The notes under the pieces were generated by a model. That model was not told the origin of the DNA, ran no database searches, and was given only the letters and a program-made list of their open reading frames with translations. DNA of 64,000 nt, from the NCBI GenBank assembly GCA_021832345.1, contig JAKBKY010000003.1, forward strand, positions 186,001-250,000, given 5' to 3'. Shown here one piece after another: positions 24,066 to 31,549 of this stretch. Positions within the stretch are counted from its first letter, which is position 1, and each line of letters starts with the position of its first letter. This DNA comes from a bacterium. GTDB lineage: Bacteria > Vulcanimicrobiota > Vulcanimicrobiia > Vulcanimicrobiales > Vulcanimicrobiaceae. The position numbers were made by a program, and so were the translations under genes.

Positions 24066-24476
24066 TTATCCTCGATCGATCTCAAAGAGTGCAGCGCCGT
24101 AATCCACAGGCGCACCGTCACGCGCCACGATCCGAACGAGAAGGCCTTCTCCCAGGCTGCGCACCGGGTTGCGAATGCCCAGTGCTTCAACGTAGGCTAA
24201 CTCTCGATCGGCCGTCAGCCTCTCGCCTTCCACCGGGGTCGGGCGGCTAAGGCGAAAGATGCCCACCAAATCTGCGGCGATCGTCTCGCGATGGGCGCCG
24301 GCCGGCGCACCGCCCGGCAGGGCGGCCCCTTCACTGCGGGGGCGACGCCGCAGTTCGATCTCCTCGCCCTCACGCTGGATGCACAGCCCGACCAGATCCG
24401 TCTGAGCGAACGCGGAGGCAAGAAGACGGACGCGGTCGACGAGCGGCCCGCCCTCCCCAACGTGGAGATTCGGCAT
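24066..24476 (-). CDS. AccB-like biotinyl domain protein lacking the biotinylation lysine
   Basis: 136 residues directly upstream of accC, the normal place for accB. It shares the AccB plan: an N-terminal helix-hairpin (VDRVRLLASAFAQTDLVGLCIQREGEEIELRRR), a Pro/Ala linker, and a biotinyl/lipoyl barrel (ADLVGIFRLSRPTPVEGERL ... LLVRIVARDGAPVDYGAALFEID). Where active BCCPs have the E-A-M-K-M hairpin, this protein reads YVEALGIRNP: E97 and A98 are kept but the lysine is G100. It therefore cannot be biotinylated at the normal site. It may be a structural or regulatory partner of AccC, as BADC proteins are in plants, with a true AccB elsewhere. Divergent from the HD-GYP gene. Confidence 0.8.
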   Translation of the reverse strand: MPNLHVGEGGPLVDRVRLLASAFAQTDLVGLCIQREGEEIELRRRPRSEGAALPGGAPAGAHRETIAADLVGIFRLSRPTPVEGERLTADRELAYVEALGIRNPVRSLGEGLLVRIVARDGAPVDYGAALFEIDRG

Positions 24477-24501
24477 GGTTCCCCGCGTTTCGCCCCATGG
24501 G

Positions 24502-24531
24502 TTGCCAAGCACTCCCGGAGTAGCCGATACT
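24502..24531 (+). promoter_or_regulatory. promoter of the GAF/HD-GYP gene, leaderless arrangement
   Basis: -35 TTGCCA (24502-24507), 18-bp spacer, -10 GATACT (24526-24531). Only 6 bases separate the -10 from the GTG at 24538, so the transcript would begin at or next to the start codon. Confidence 0.5.
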
Positions 24532-24537
24532 GGGCTC

Positions 24538-26316
24538 GTGCAAGGAGTCTTCCTGCAGGCTCGCGGCGTCGAGATGGGGCCGCTCGCCCAGCTTGTGACT
24601 GACGGTGGGTTGCAGATTCGCGAGGTCGACTTCGCGTGCCGCACAGCCGCGAACGCCCTGAACGACCAGCAGCTTGGTGCGATCGCCGTCCTCCCCGCCG
24701 GCGACCCCGCCTGCGACCGGCTCGCCGAAGACCCTCGGATCGTCGCTATTCTGCATCCGCCGGTCGGGCGGGGAGCGCTGCTTGCCGCGCTGCGAGCGCT
24801 GGCTGCCCGTGAAGCCGCCCGGGAGAACGAGCGCCTGGCGCATGAAACGAGCGACCTCCTCTCCATCGCGCAGGCCCTTGCCTCCGAACACGATCTGATT
24901 GCCCTGCAACAACTCATCGTCCGCACCGCCCGTCAGCTCACCTGTGCCGATGCCGGGAGCCTCTATGTCGTGGAGGCGACCGAGTCTGGAGAGCAGCTCC
25001 GTTTTGCGGTCGCCCAGACGGGCCCGCACGACGCCGGCACCTACCTTGGGGCCCTTCTCCCGCTCAACAATAGGTCGATCGCCGGACATGTCACGCAGAG
25101 CGGCACCACGGTGCGCCTGGCTGACGCGTATGCACTCGATGCCGGCGTTCCGTATCGTTTCAACCGCGACTTCGACGAAGCCAACAGCTATCGCACCAAG
25201 TCGGTCCTGTGCGTCCCGATGCACACGCCGACCGGACAAACCGTGGGCGCGATTCAACTCATCAATCGCAAGCCGCGGTTTGAGCTGACCCTCACATCGC
25301 CCGAGCACGCGCAAGAGGTCGTCGAGCCCTTCGGCGACCACGACGAGCAGCTCCTCTGCGCGCTTGCCGCACAAGCGGCGGTCGCCATGGAGAACGCCCG
25401 GCTCGTCGATTCCATCCAACAACTCTTCGAACGCTTCGTGCACGCATCGGTGAAAGCCATCGAGGTACGCGACCGTGCGACGCAGGGGCACTCCGAGCGC
25501 GTTGCGAGCCTCACCATCGCTCAAGCATGCACTCTGAACGGCATCGAGAGCGGCCCGCTGAAGGACGTACACTTCACTCCGGACCACTTACGCGAACTGC
25601 GGTACGCGTCCTTGCTTCACGATTTCGGGAAGGTGGCCGTCCCGGAGTACATCTTCGCCAAAGCAAAGAAGCTGCCCGACGGCCGCGCAGCCACCATTCG
25701 GCTGCGCTTTCTCCTAGCGATGGAACAGTGCGCCGACCCAGCGGAGCGCGCGCAGCTACGATCACTCCTGGGTAGGATCGAGGCTGCCAATGAACCTGCG
25801 GTGCTCAGCGCCGCCGCCGATGACGCCGTGCAGAGCGCCCGAACACGCACCTTTGATGACGACGGCGTCACCCGGCCCTTACTCGACGCCCCCGAGGCCG
25901 AGTTTCTTGCGATCCCACGCGGATCGCTTTCAAACGACGAACGCACGCGCATGCAGGATCACGTCACACAGTCATTCGTGTTTCTTCGGGAGATTCCATG
26001 GCATACGACGCCCTGGCCAAACGTTGCGGATCTCGCCTACGGCCACCACGAGCATCTCGATGGGACCGGGTATCCACGCGGCCTCCACGGGACACAGATA
26101 CCGCCACAGGTTCGCATGATGACGATCTCAGATATCTTCGATGCCCTGACGGCGGGAGATCGCCCGTATAAAGCCGCCATCTCCCTCGAACGAGCGCTCG
26201 ACATTCTCTCCAAGGAGTTTGCGCAACGCGGCAAGATCGATCCCCTTCTGCTCGACATCTTCATTTCACGCCGGGTCTACCTGGCGACATTGCAAGGCGG
26301 CGCCTTCGACCTCTAG
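24538..26316 (+). CDS. GAF-HD-GYP signalling protein (predicted c-di-GMP phosphodiesterase)
   Basis: 592 residues. A short receiver-like N-terminal region (about 1-85, QIREVDFACRTAANALNDQQ), a linker helix, a GAF sensor domain (about 105-295), then an HD-GYP domain. The HD motif is YASLLHDFGKV, the GYP motif YGHHEHLDGTGYPRGLHG, followed by MMTISDIFDALTAGDRPYK. The HD and GYP halves are separated by an unusual insertion of about 130 residues. It probably hydrolyses c-di-GMP in response to a ligand or partner bound by GAF. I chose the GTG at 24538 because of the promoter 6 bases upstream; an ATG at 24475 shares its CATG with the start of the opposite gene and looks fortuitous. Confidence 0.85.
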   Translation: MQGVFLQARGVEMGPLAQLVTDGGLQIREVDFACRTAANALNDQQLGAIAVLPAGDPACDRLAEDPRIVAILHPPVGRGALLAALRALAAREAARENERLAHETSDLLSIAQALASEHDLIALQQLIVRTARQLTCADAGSLYVVEATESGEQLRFAVAQTGPHDAGTYLGALLPLNNRSIAGHVTQSGTTVRLADAYALDAGVPYRFNRDFDEANSYRTKSVLCVPMHTPTGQTVGAIQLINRKPRFELTLTSPEHAQEVVEPFGDHDEQLLCALAAQAAVAMENARLVDSIQQLFERFVHASVKAIEVRDRATQGHSERVASLTIAQACTLNGIESGPLKDVHFTPDHLRELRYASLLHDFGKVAVPEYIFAKAKKLPDGRAATIRLRFLLAMEQCADPAERAQLRSLLGRIEAANEPAVLSAAADDAVQSARTRTFDDDGVTRPLLDAPEAEFLAIPRGSLSNDERTRMQDHVTQSFVFLREIPWHTTPWPNVADLAYGHHEHLDGTGYPRGLHGTQIPPQVRMMTISDIFDALTAGDRPYKAAISLERALDILSKEFAQRGKIDPLLLDIFISRRVYLATLQGGAFDL

Positions 26317-26368
26317 CAGGTCGCGGGAAAAGGCTGGTGCGGCTATGGCGCCGTGGTTTTGAGGCGGT

Positions 26369-26426
26369 TTCGAGGAGCGAGGAGCGCAGAATGACCGCGT
26401 CATTTCAGCAACGAGCGACGACGAAA
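26369..26426. repeat. dispersed 58-bp hairpin repeat, copy B (covers the folK 3' end)
   Basis: Second copy of the repeat at 18478-18535. Inverted repeat AATGAC (26390-26395) and GTCATT (26399-26404). The right half encodes the last residues and stop of folK, so the repeat may have been captured as the gene's tail. Confidence 0.65.
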
Positions 26427-26888
26427 GCAACCTGCTAAAACCACCTGCTCGAGATCGGCGCGTGCAAGCGCATCGCGCGCGGGAATAAAGCTCGGTTCGA
26501 TCTCGGCTAACGGCACCAAGACGAACGCTCGCTCCCACATCCTGGGATGCGGAAGAGAGAGTGCGGGTTCGTCGATCTGCAGATCGTCATAGAGGAGCAG
26601 GTCCAGATCGATGCAGCGCGGGCCCCAGCGTTGCGCCGGTCGCCGCCCCAGCGTCTCTTCGAGCGCGAGAAGCGCATCGAGCAACGCGTGCGGCGGGCAA
26701 GCGGTCTGCAGCAGCACCACGGCGTTGAGAAACTCGGGCTGATCGAGAACGCCCCAGGGAGGACTGCGATAGAACGCCGAGCGCGCGCTCACCGCGCCAA
26801 GGGTACAGAGTGCCGCCGTCGCGCGCTCGAGGTGGGCCTGCCGGTCGCCGAGGTTGGAGCCCAGCGCAATGAAGGCTCGATGGTTCAT
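26400..26888 (-). CDS. folK: 2-amino-4-hydroxy-6-hydroxymethyldihydropteridine pyrophosphokinase
   Basis: 162 residues. Motifs: AFIALGSNLGDRQAHL at the start, FYRSPPWGVLDQPEFLNAVVLL, ALEETLGRRPAQRWGPRCIDLDLLLYDD and LSLPHPRMWERAFVLVPLAEI. It transfers pyrophosphate to the pterin alcohol before FolP. The ATG overlaps the folB stop as ATGA. Its last eight codons (FRRRSLLK) lie inside the dispersed repeat copy B and are probably not part of the ancestral protein. Confidence 0.96.
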   Translation of the reverse strand: MNHRAFIALGSNLGDRQAHLERATAALCTLGAVSARSAFYRSPPWGVLDQPEFLNAVVLLQTACPPHALLDALLALEETLGRRPAQRWGPRCIDLDLLLYDDLQIDEPALSLPHPRMWERAFVLVPLAEIEPSFIPARDALARADLEQVVLAGCFRRRSLLK

Positions 26889-27256
26889 GACGAGACGCGA
26901 CGATAGTGTGGGTTCTTGCGCCGCAGGACGACGCTCGGCGTCGCCCCCGCCAGAATACCCGGCTTGCCCACGGCGATTCGCGCGCATCGGACGCGTGCAT
27001 CGGCACAGACGATCTCGAGCAGCGCGCCGGCCAAGGCCTCTAACAACGCAAAGGAGGTCGTTTCAACGCAACTGCGCAGGGCACCGGACAAGGCCGCATA
27101 GTCGATGCTCCGATCGAGGTCGTCGCTGCGCTGCGCTGCGCGAAGATCGAGCGTCATCGTGACGTCGATGTCGAAGGGCTGCGTCCGTTCGCGCTCTCCC
27201 GGATCGACGCCGTGCCGCCCGTAGGCGCGCAGCCCTCGCAGCGTTATTCTATCCAT
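26885..27256 (-). CDS. folB: dihydroneopterin aldolase
   Basis: 123 residues. Signature: ITLRGLRAYGRHGVDPGERERTQPFDIDVTMTLDLRAAQRSDDLDRSIDY, then ALAGALLEIVCADARVRCARIAVGKPGIL. It cleaves dihydroneopterin to 6-hydroxymethyl-dihydropterin and glycolaldehyde. It overlaps folP by 13 bases and folK by 4. The ATG at 27256 gives the standard N-terminus. Confidence 0.95.
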   Translation of the reverse strand: MDRITLRGLRAYGRHGVDPGERERTQPFDIDVTMTLDLRAAQRSDDLDRSIDYAALSGALRSCVETTSFALLEALAGALLEIVCADARVRCARIAVGKPGILAGATPSVVLRRKNPHYRRVSS

Positions 27257-28095
27257 CCTGCCGGCCTCCAACCACGCATCACGGCATCGGCCACACCGGC
27301 AACGTCGCGCGTCGCCGCAACGTCATGCACCCGTACGATGTCGATCCCGGCTGCTATCGCGAGCGCCGTCGTCGCATCGGTCCCGTGGGTTCGTTCCTGC
27401 GGCTTACGCCCCGTTAAGCGCCCTATCGTGGACTTCCGCGAGGCTCCTAGTAACGTCGCAACCCCCAGAGAGCGCAGTCGCGCGAGCCCTGCCAGCACCG
27501 TGAGGTTCTGTTCGGCGGTCTTGCCGAAGCCGATGCCCGGGTCCACGATGACGTCTTCCGTGGGAATGCCGCGTTGCACCGCTCGCTGCGCCGCTTCCGA
27601 CAGAAACGCAAGCACCTCATCGACGACATCCCCTGCATAGGCCGTATCCGGCCGATTGTGCATAATGATGACCGGCATTCGACATTCGACGGCTATCTTG
27701 AGAAGAGCGTCGGGCATGCCCCAGACGCAGTTGACCATATCGGCGCCCGCGTCGTGAGCGGCCCGTGCCACGGCCGGCTTGTACGTGTCGACCGAGAGGA
27801 TCGCATCGGGGAGCGCCGCCCGAACGGCGGCGATGGCCGGCACCACCCGTTCGCTCTCCGTGTTTTCGTCCACCGCGTGATGCCCTGGGCGCGTTGATTC
27901 ACCACCGATGTCCAGAATGTCGCTACCGGCAGCCCATTGTGCCCGCGCGTAGGCCACGAGCTCCGTTACATCGACGCGGCCGTCGCCCGAGAACGAATCG
28001 GGCGTCGCATTCACGATGCCCATGATGTACGTGCGCTCACCCCACACCAAGCGCCGCCCACGGATGCAGAGCGCTCCGCGTTCAGACGTGCGCAA
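27244..28095 (-). CDS. folP: dihydropteroate synthase
   Basis: 283 residues. Motifs: YIMGIVNATPDSFSGDGR, DILDIGGESTRPG, AILSVDTYKPAVARAA, MPVIIMHNRP, VIVDPGIGFGKTAEQN, LLGASRKSTIGRLTG and IVRVHDVAATRD. It joins the pterin pyrophosphate to p-aminobenzoate and is the sulfonamide target. I chose the TTG at 28095 because GGAGG lies 6 bases upstream; it overlaps folC by 14 bases. Confidence 0.95.
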   Translation of the reverse strand: MRTSERGALCIRGRRLVWGERTYIMGIVNATPDSFSGDGRVDVTELVAYARAQWAAGSDILDIGGESTRPGHHAVDENTESERVVPAIAAVRAALPDAILSVDTYKPAVARAAHDAGADMVNCVWGMPDALLKIAVECRMPVIIMHNRPDTAYAGDVVDEVLAFLSEAAQRAVQRGIPTEDVIVDPGIGFGKTAEQNLTVLAGLARLRSLGVATLLGASRKSTIGRLTGRKPQERTHGTDATTALAIAAGIDIVRVHDVAATRDVAGVADAVMRGWRPAGWIE

Positions 28096-29389
28096 CGCTC
28101 GCCTCCCCGCGAAGTTCGGCGACCAAGAACGTCGAACCGGTGACCACCACGATCTCGCCCGGCACGCAGGCGTCCAGCGCCGCTGCAAGAGCGCGCGACG
28201 CTTGCGGGACGACCTGCGCCGTGAGTCCGAGCCCGCGCGCGATCTCACCGATGTGATGCGGATCTTGCGCCGTACGCCCTTGCGCCGAGAAGGCGGTCAG
28301 CAGAAAGGAGCCCGGAGCCTCGCCGAGCGCGCGCAAGATGCCGGCGGCATCCTTGCCCTGCCCGACCGCAACGACATAACGTACCGGCGCTGCCGGGAAA
28401 CGCTCGGCCAGCGCCGCCACGAGCGCCCGCGCCTTCTCACGATTGTGGGCGATGTCGAAGACGACCGGGACCCGGCCGGCGACCACCTCCATGCGCCCTT
28501 GGATACGCGCGGCGGCGAATCCGGAGACGACCGACTGCGTGCCCGGGCGTAAGGGCGCCGGGAGACGTTCCAGAGCCGCCAACGCGGTGGCGGCGTTGCG
28601 GCGTTGAAATCCACCCAACAGCGTCATCGTCAGATCGTAACGTGCCGAAGACGTAACGACCGTGAAGGACTCGACGTCTCGTCTGTTCTGAACGCCTTCA
28701 ATGCGCGTTACCAGATCGACATCCACGAAGGGCGCTCCGGCATGAGCGCAGGCCGCGACCACGACGTGGCGCGCCGACGGTTCGTCGACGCCGCTGACCA
28801 GCGGGACTCCAGACTTGGCGATGCCGGCTTTGTTGGCAGCGATCTCTTCCAAGGTATCCCCCAGCACATCCATATGATCGAACCCGACGTTGGTGATGAC
28901 GCAGACCTGCGGATGAAGAACGTTGGTGCCGTCCAGCGTGCCGCCGAGCCCCGCTTCGATAACGGCAACCTCCACCTGCTCGGCAGCGAAGTACAGAAAC
29001 GCCAACGCCAGCAAGGTTTCGTAGTATGAAGGCCGATCGAACGCGCCCGTTGTTCGTTCGATTGCGGGCATCATCTCGGCCAGTAGTTGCGCGAAGCGCA
29101 CCTCCGGGATACATATACCGCCGATTCGCGCGCGCTCGGTCACCGAGTATAAGTGCGGTTTTGAGTGCAAGCCCGTCTTGCGGCCTGCGGCCTGCAATGC
29201 CGCGGCAATCAAGGTTGCCGTCGAACCTTTGCCGCTCGTCCCTGCAACGTGGATCGTCGGATACGCGTCTTGCGGATCACCTAGTTCGCGCAGCAACGCG
29301 CGCATGCGATCGAGCCGGTGCGGCGCCGAGCGCGAGAACCCTTCACCGGCGGTGGACAGAAGGTAGGCTTGCGCCTGCGCGAAGGTCAT
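28082..29389 (-). CDS. folC: bifunctional dihydrofolate synthase / folylpolyglutamate synthase
   Basis: 435 residues, Mur-ligase fold. ATP loop HVAGTSGKGSTATLIAAAL, then LHSKPHLYSVTERARI, IEAGLGGTLDGTNV, ITNVGFDHMDVLGDTLEEIAANKAGI and C-terminal FDIAHNREKARALVAALAERF. It adds glutamate to dihydropteroate and extends folates. Its start overlaps the mogA stop by 4 bases, tying folate and molybdopterin genes into one operon. Confidence 0.95.
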   Translation of the reverse strand: MTFAQAQAYLLSTAGEGFSRSAPHRLDRMRALLRELGDPQDAYPTIHVAGTSGKGSTATLIAAALQAAGRKTGLHSKPHLYSVTERARIGGICIPEVRFAQLLAEMMPAIERTTGAFDRPSYYETLLALAFLYFAAEQVEVAVIEAGLGGTLDGTNVLHPQVCVITNVGFDHMDVLGDTLEEIAANKAGIAKSGVPLVSGVDEPSARHVVVAACAHAGAPFVDVDLVTRIEGVQNRRDVESFTVVTSSARYDLTMTLLGGFQRRNAATALAALERLPAPLRPGTQSVVSGFAAARIQGRMEVVAGRVPVVFDIAHNREKARALVAALAERFPAAPVRYVVAVGQGKDAAGILRALGEAPGSFLLTAFSAQGRTAQDPHHIGEIARGLGLTAQVVPQASRALAAALDACVPGEIVVVTGSTFLVAELRGEASVAHV

Positions 29390-29868
29390 CCGTCCAAGAC
29401 GCGGTCGGCTAACAACTCCAACGCGTGCGGGAGGACCGCGAGCACCGTATCAAGAGACTCTGCAACGGCTTTAGGGCTGCCGGGAAGGTTGACGATCAGC
29501 GTTCGATGCCGAACGCCGGCGACCGCGCGTGAGAGCATCGCCGTGGGAACGATCCGTTGCGACGCCGAGCGAATCGCCTGCGGAATACCCGGGACTTCGT
29601 AATCGAGGATTGCCGCCGTCGCTTGCGGCGTTCGATCGCGCGGCGAAAGCCCCGTTCCTCCGCTGGTGAGGATGAGGTCGACGATCCCACGGTCGCAGAG
29701 GTCGATCAACTCAGCCTGCAGTGCCGCCGGATCGTCTGGAAGAATGCGCGTGTGCGCGATCTCGTAGCCGGCTCCCAACCGTTCTTTCATCACCGCGATG
29801 CACCCGTCGGGTCGTATGCTTGCGGCCGCACGATCCGAGAGGACGATCAGCGCGACGCGATGACTCAT
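29386..29868 (-). CDS. molybdopterin adenylyltransferase (MogA/MoaB family)
   Basis: 160 residues of the MoCF-binding fold. Motifs: VALIVLSDRAAASIRPD, LILTSGGTGLSPRDRTPQAT (the GGTG loop) and LIVNLPGSPKAVAESLD. The family adenylates molybdopterin before metal insertion by MoeA, which is encoded at 55.7-57.0 kb. Overlaps moaC and folC by 4 bases each. MogA and MoaB cannot be separated from sequence alone. Confidence 0.9.
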   Translation of the reverse strand: MSHRVALIVLSDRAAASIRPDGCIAVMKERLGAGYEIAHTRILPDDPAALQAELIDLCDRGIVDLILTSGGTGLSPRDRTPQATAAILDYEVPGIPQAIRSASQRIVPTAMLSRAVAGVRHRTLIVNLPGSPKAVAESLDTVLAVLPHALELLADRVLDG

Positions 29869-30338
29869 TGCGCCAACGTCCAGACGCCGCTCTTGCCGCC
29901 GCGCTTCTCCAGCAATCGAATCGATTCGATCTCGATGCCTTTATGCACCGATTTCGTCATATCGTAGATCGTGAGCGCAGCCACCGAGACGGCGACCATC
30001 GCCTCCATCTCGACGCCGGTCTGCGCCGAAGTACGGGCCGTCGCCTCAATGATCAAGATATCTCCGTCCCACGTAAAGGTGACCTCCGCGTGTGTCAGCG
30101 GCAGCGGATGCGCCAACGGAATCAACTCGGCGGTGCGTTTGGCCGCCAGCACCCCGGCGATCTGCGCAACCGCCAAGGCGTCCCCCTTGGCGAGGGTCGC
30201 CTGCCGTAAAGCTGCAGCAGCCTCCGGGCCAAGACGAACCCGAGCCCGAGCGCGGGCGCTGCGTGCGCTCGACGGCTTCTCGGAGACATCGACCATGGAA
30301 ATGCCGCCGTCGGCGGCGATATGCGAGGATTTCGACAC
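29865..30338 (-). CDS. moaC: cyclic pyranopterin monophosphate synthase
   Basis: 157 residues. Signature: SHIAADGGISMVDVSEKPSSARSARA, GVLAAKRTAELIPLAHPLPLTHAEV, GVEMEAMVAVSVAALTIYDMTKSVHKGIEIESIRLLEKRGGKSG. It completes the rearrangement of GTP-derived cyclo-dihydro-GTP to cPMP with MoaA, which is not in the window. First gene of moaC-mogA-folC-folP-folB-folK. Divergent from the degenerate HD-GYP gene, with only 26 bases between them. Confidence 0.95.
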   Translation of the reverse strand: MSKSSHIAADGGISMVDVSEKPSSARSARARARVRLGPEAAAALRQATLAKGDALAVAQIAGVLAAKRTAELIPLAHPLPLTHAEVTFTWDGDILIIEATARTSAQTGVEMEAMVAVSVAALTIYDMTKSVHKGIEIESIRLLEKRGGKSGVWTLAQ

Positions 30339-30364
30339 AATACAAGCAGAACGGCTAACCGCGA

Positions 30365-31549
30365 ATGACGCTATTCCAGGATGTCGGCACCGATCCTCGG
30401 GACCAAGCCGCTCGTCTGAGCGACTTGCTCGTCGCTTATGGGGCTATTGGGTCGCTGGCCTGTGGGGAGAGGGCCGACCTCGGCCGGCGCGTCGCCACCA
30501 TTGCGGCCTCCTTCGCAGCCTTCCTGGAGTTCGACGATGCGCTCCGGGCGGCGGTCTACTATGCGGCGGTGCTGCGCTCGGCCGGCGGATTGGATAATCC
30601 CGCCCTGCGCAAGGGCGCCGACCTCTCCGAGCGATACGCGCGACTTCTGCGAGGGGATATCCCTGCCGAAGGCGCGCGCGCCTGCGCGCGCATCGCGGCG
30701 CTACCTCCGCTCTGCGCCGATCTCGTTCGCTGGCAAGCCGAAGCCTGGGATGGGACGGGGAACCCTGATCGTCTTCGATGGGACGGCATTCCCATCGGGG
30801 CCCAAGTCGTGCATGCCGCCGCCGTATACGCCATGGCGAGCGACCCCGACGACGGTATCGCGCAGATCGCAGCGCGGTCGGGGCGAGTCCTAGCGCCCGA
30901 ACTGGTCCGCAGCTTCACCATGTGGTTCCACACGACCGGCGGCGAGCCGCTCGTGGAAGAGCCGCCGATAGAGAGGCTCGATTCGTCCGCCACCTCTGCG
31001 CAGAGCCTGCTGGATTTCATTGCAGCACATCTCGACGAGCACGACGGCGTACCCGGCCGCTGCGTGCGCATCGCAGCCATCGCCGACAAGCTCGCCGTGC
31101 GCATGAAGCTAGCGGAGAGCGACCGCGTGGCGCTGGGCGTCGCGGCGCGGCTCTACGCCGCCGGCGGCGTGGCCGAGCAAGTTCCGGAGAACGAGCGCTT
31201 CGACCCGCTGGTGCGCCTGGCGATCGGCCCACGGGCGGAGAACGCGCGTCGCGCCGCTGCGCTCTTAGCCGATATTCCGAGCCTGCGCTCCGCTGCCGGC
31301 GTCGTAGGCGCCCGCGCCGAGTGGTACGACGGGACCGGCAAACCAGCCGGCGCGGCGCACCAGGCGATCCCGCTTTCGGCGCGCATCCTTGCCGTCGCGA
31401 TCGCCTGCGAAGAGCTGGGCTACCATCTTGCGCTCCAGCTCCGCGAACGCCGGACGACGCCGCTGCGCCGTCTAGCGGATGCCGCCGGAACGCAGTTCGA
31501 CCCGGAGGTGGTTCGCGTGGCAACGGCCTGCCTCGAGAACGGCTCATGA
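30365..31549 (+). CDS. tandem degenerate HD-GYP protein (predicted non-catalytic)
   Basis: 394 residues built of two repeats, each ending in a relic of the GYP loop: AEAWDGTGNPDRLRWDGIPIGAQVVHAA (about 125-152) and AEWYDGTGKPAGAAHQAIPLSARILAVA (about 317-344). The HD metal site is lost in both: where LLHDIGK is expected the sequence reads YYAAVLRSAGG and AARLYAAGG, and the HH of HHExxDG is gone. It is probably a binding or scaffold protein rather than a phosphodiesterase. It is coupled by an ATGA overlap to the methylase-like gene, implying they work together. Confidence 0.7.
   Translation: MTLFQDVGTDPRDQAARLSDLLVAYGAIGSLACGERADLGRRVATIAASFAAFLEFDDALRAAVYYAAVLRSAGGLDNPALRKGADLSERYARLLRGDIPAEGARACARIAALPPLCADLVRWQAEAWDGTGNPDRLRWDGIPIGAQVVHAAAVYAMASDPDDGIAQIAARSGRVLAPELVRSFTMWFHTTGGEPLVEEPPIERLDSSATSAQSLLDFIAAHLDEHDGVPGRCVRIAAIADKLAVRMKLAESDRVALGVAARLYAAGGVAEQVPENERFDPLVRLAIGPRAENARRAAALLADIPSLRSAAGVVGARAEWYDGTGKPAGAAHQAIPLSARILAVAIACEELGYHLALQLRERRTTPLRRLADAAGTQFDPEVVRVATACLENGS

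Noticed and set aside
24475-24537. ATG at 24475 as start of the GAF/HD-GYP gene
   Set aside because: It shares a CATG with the opposite gene's start and lies upstream of a good promoter that ends 6 bases before GTG 24538.
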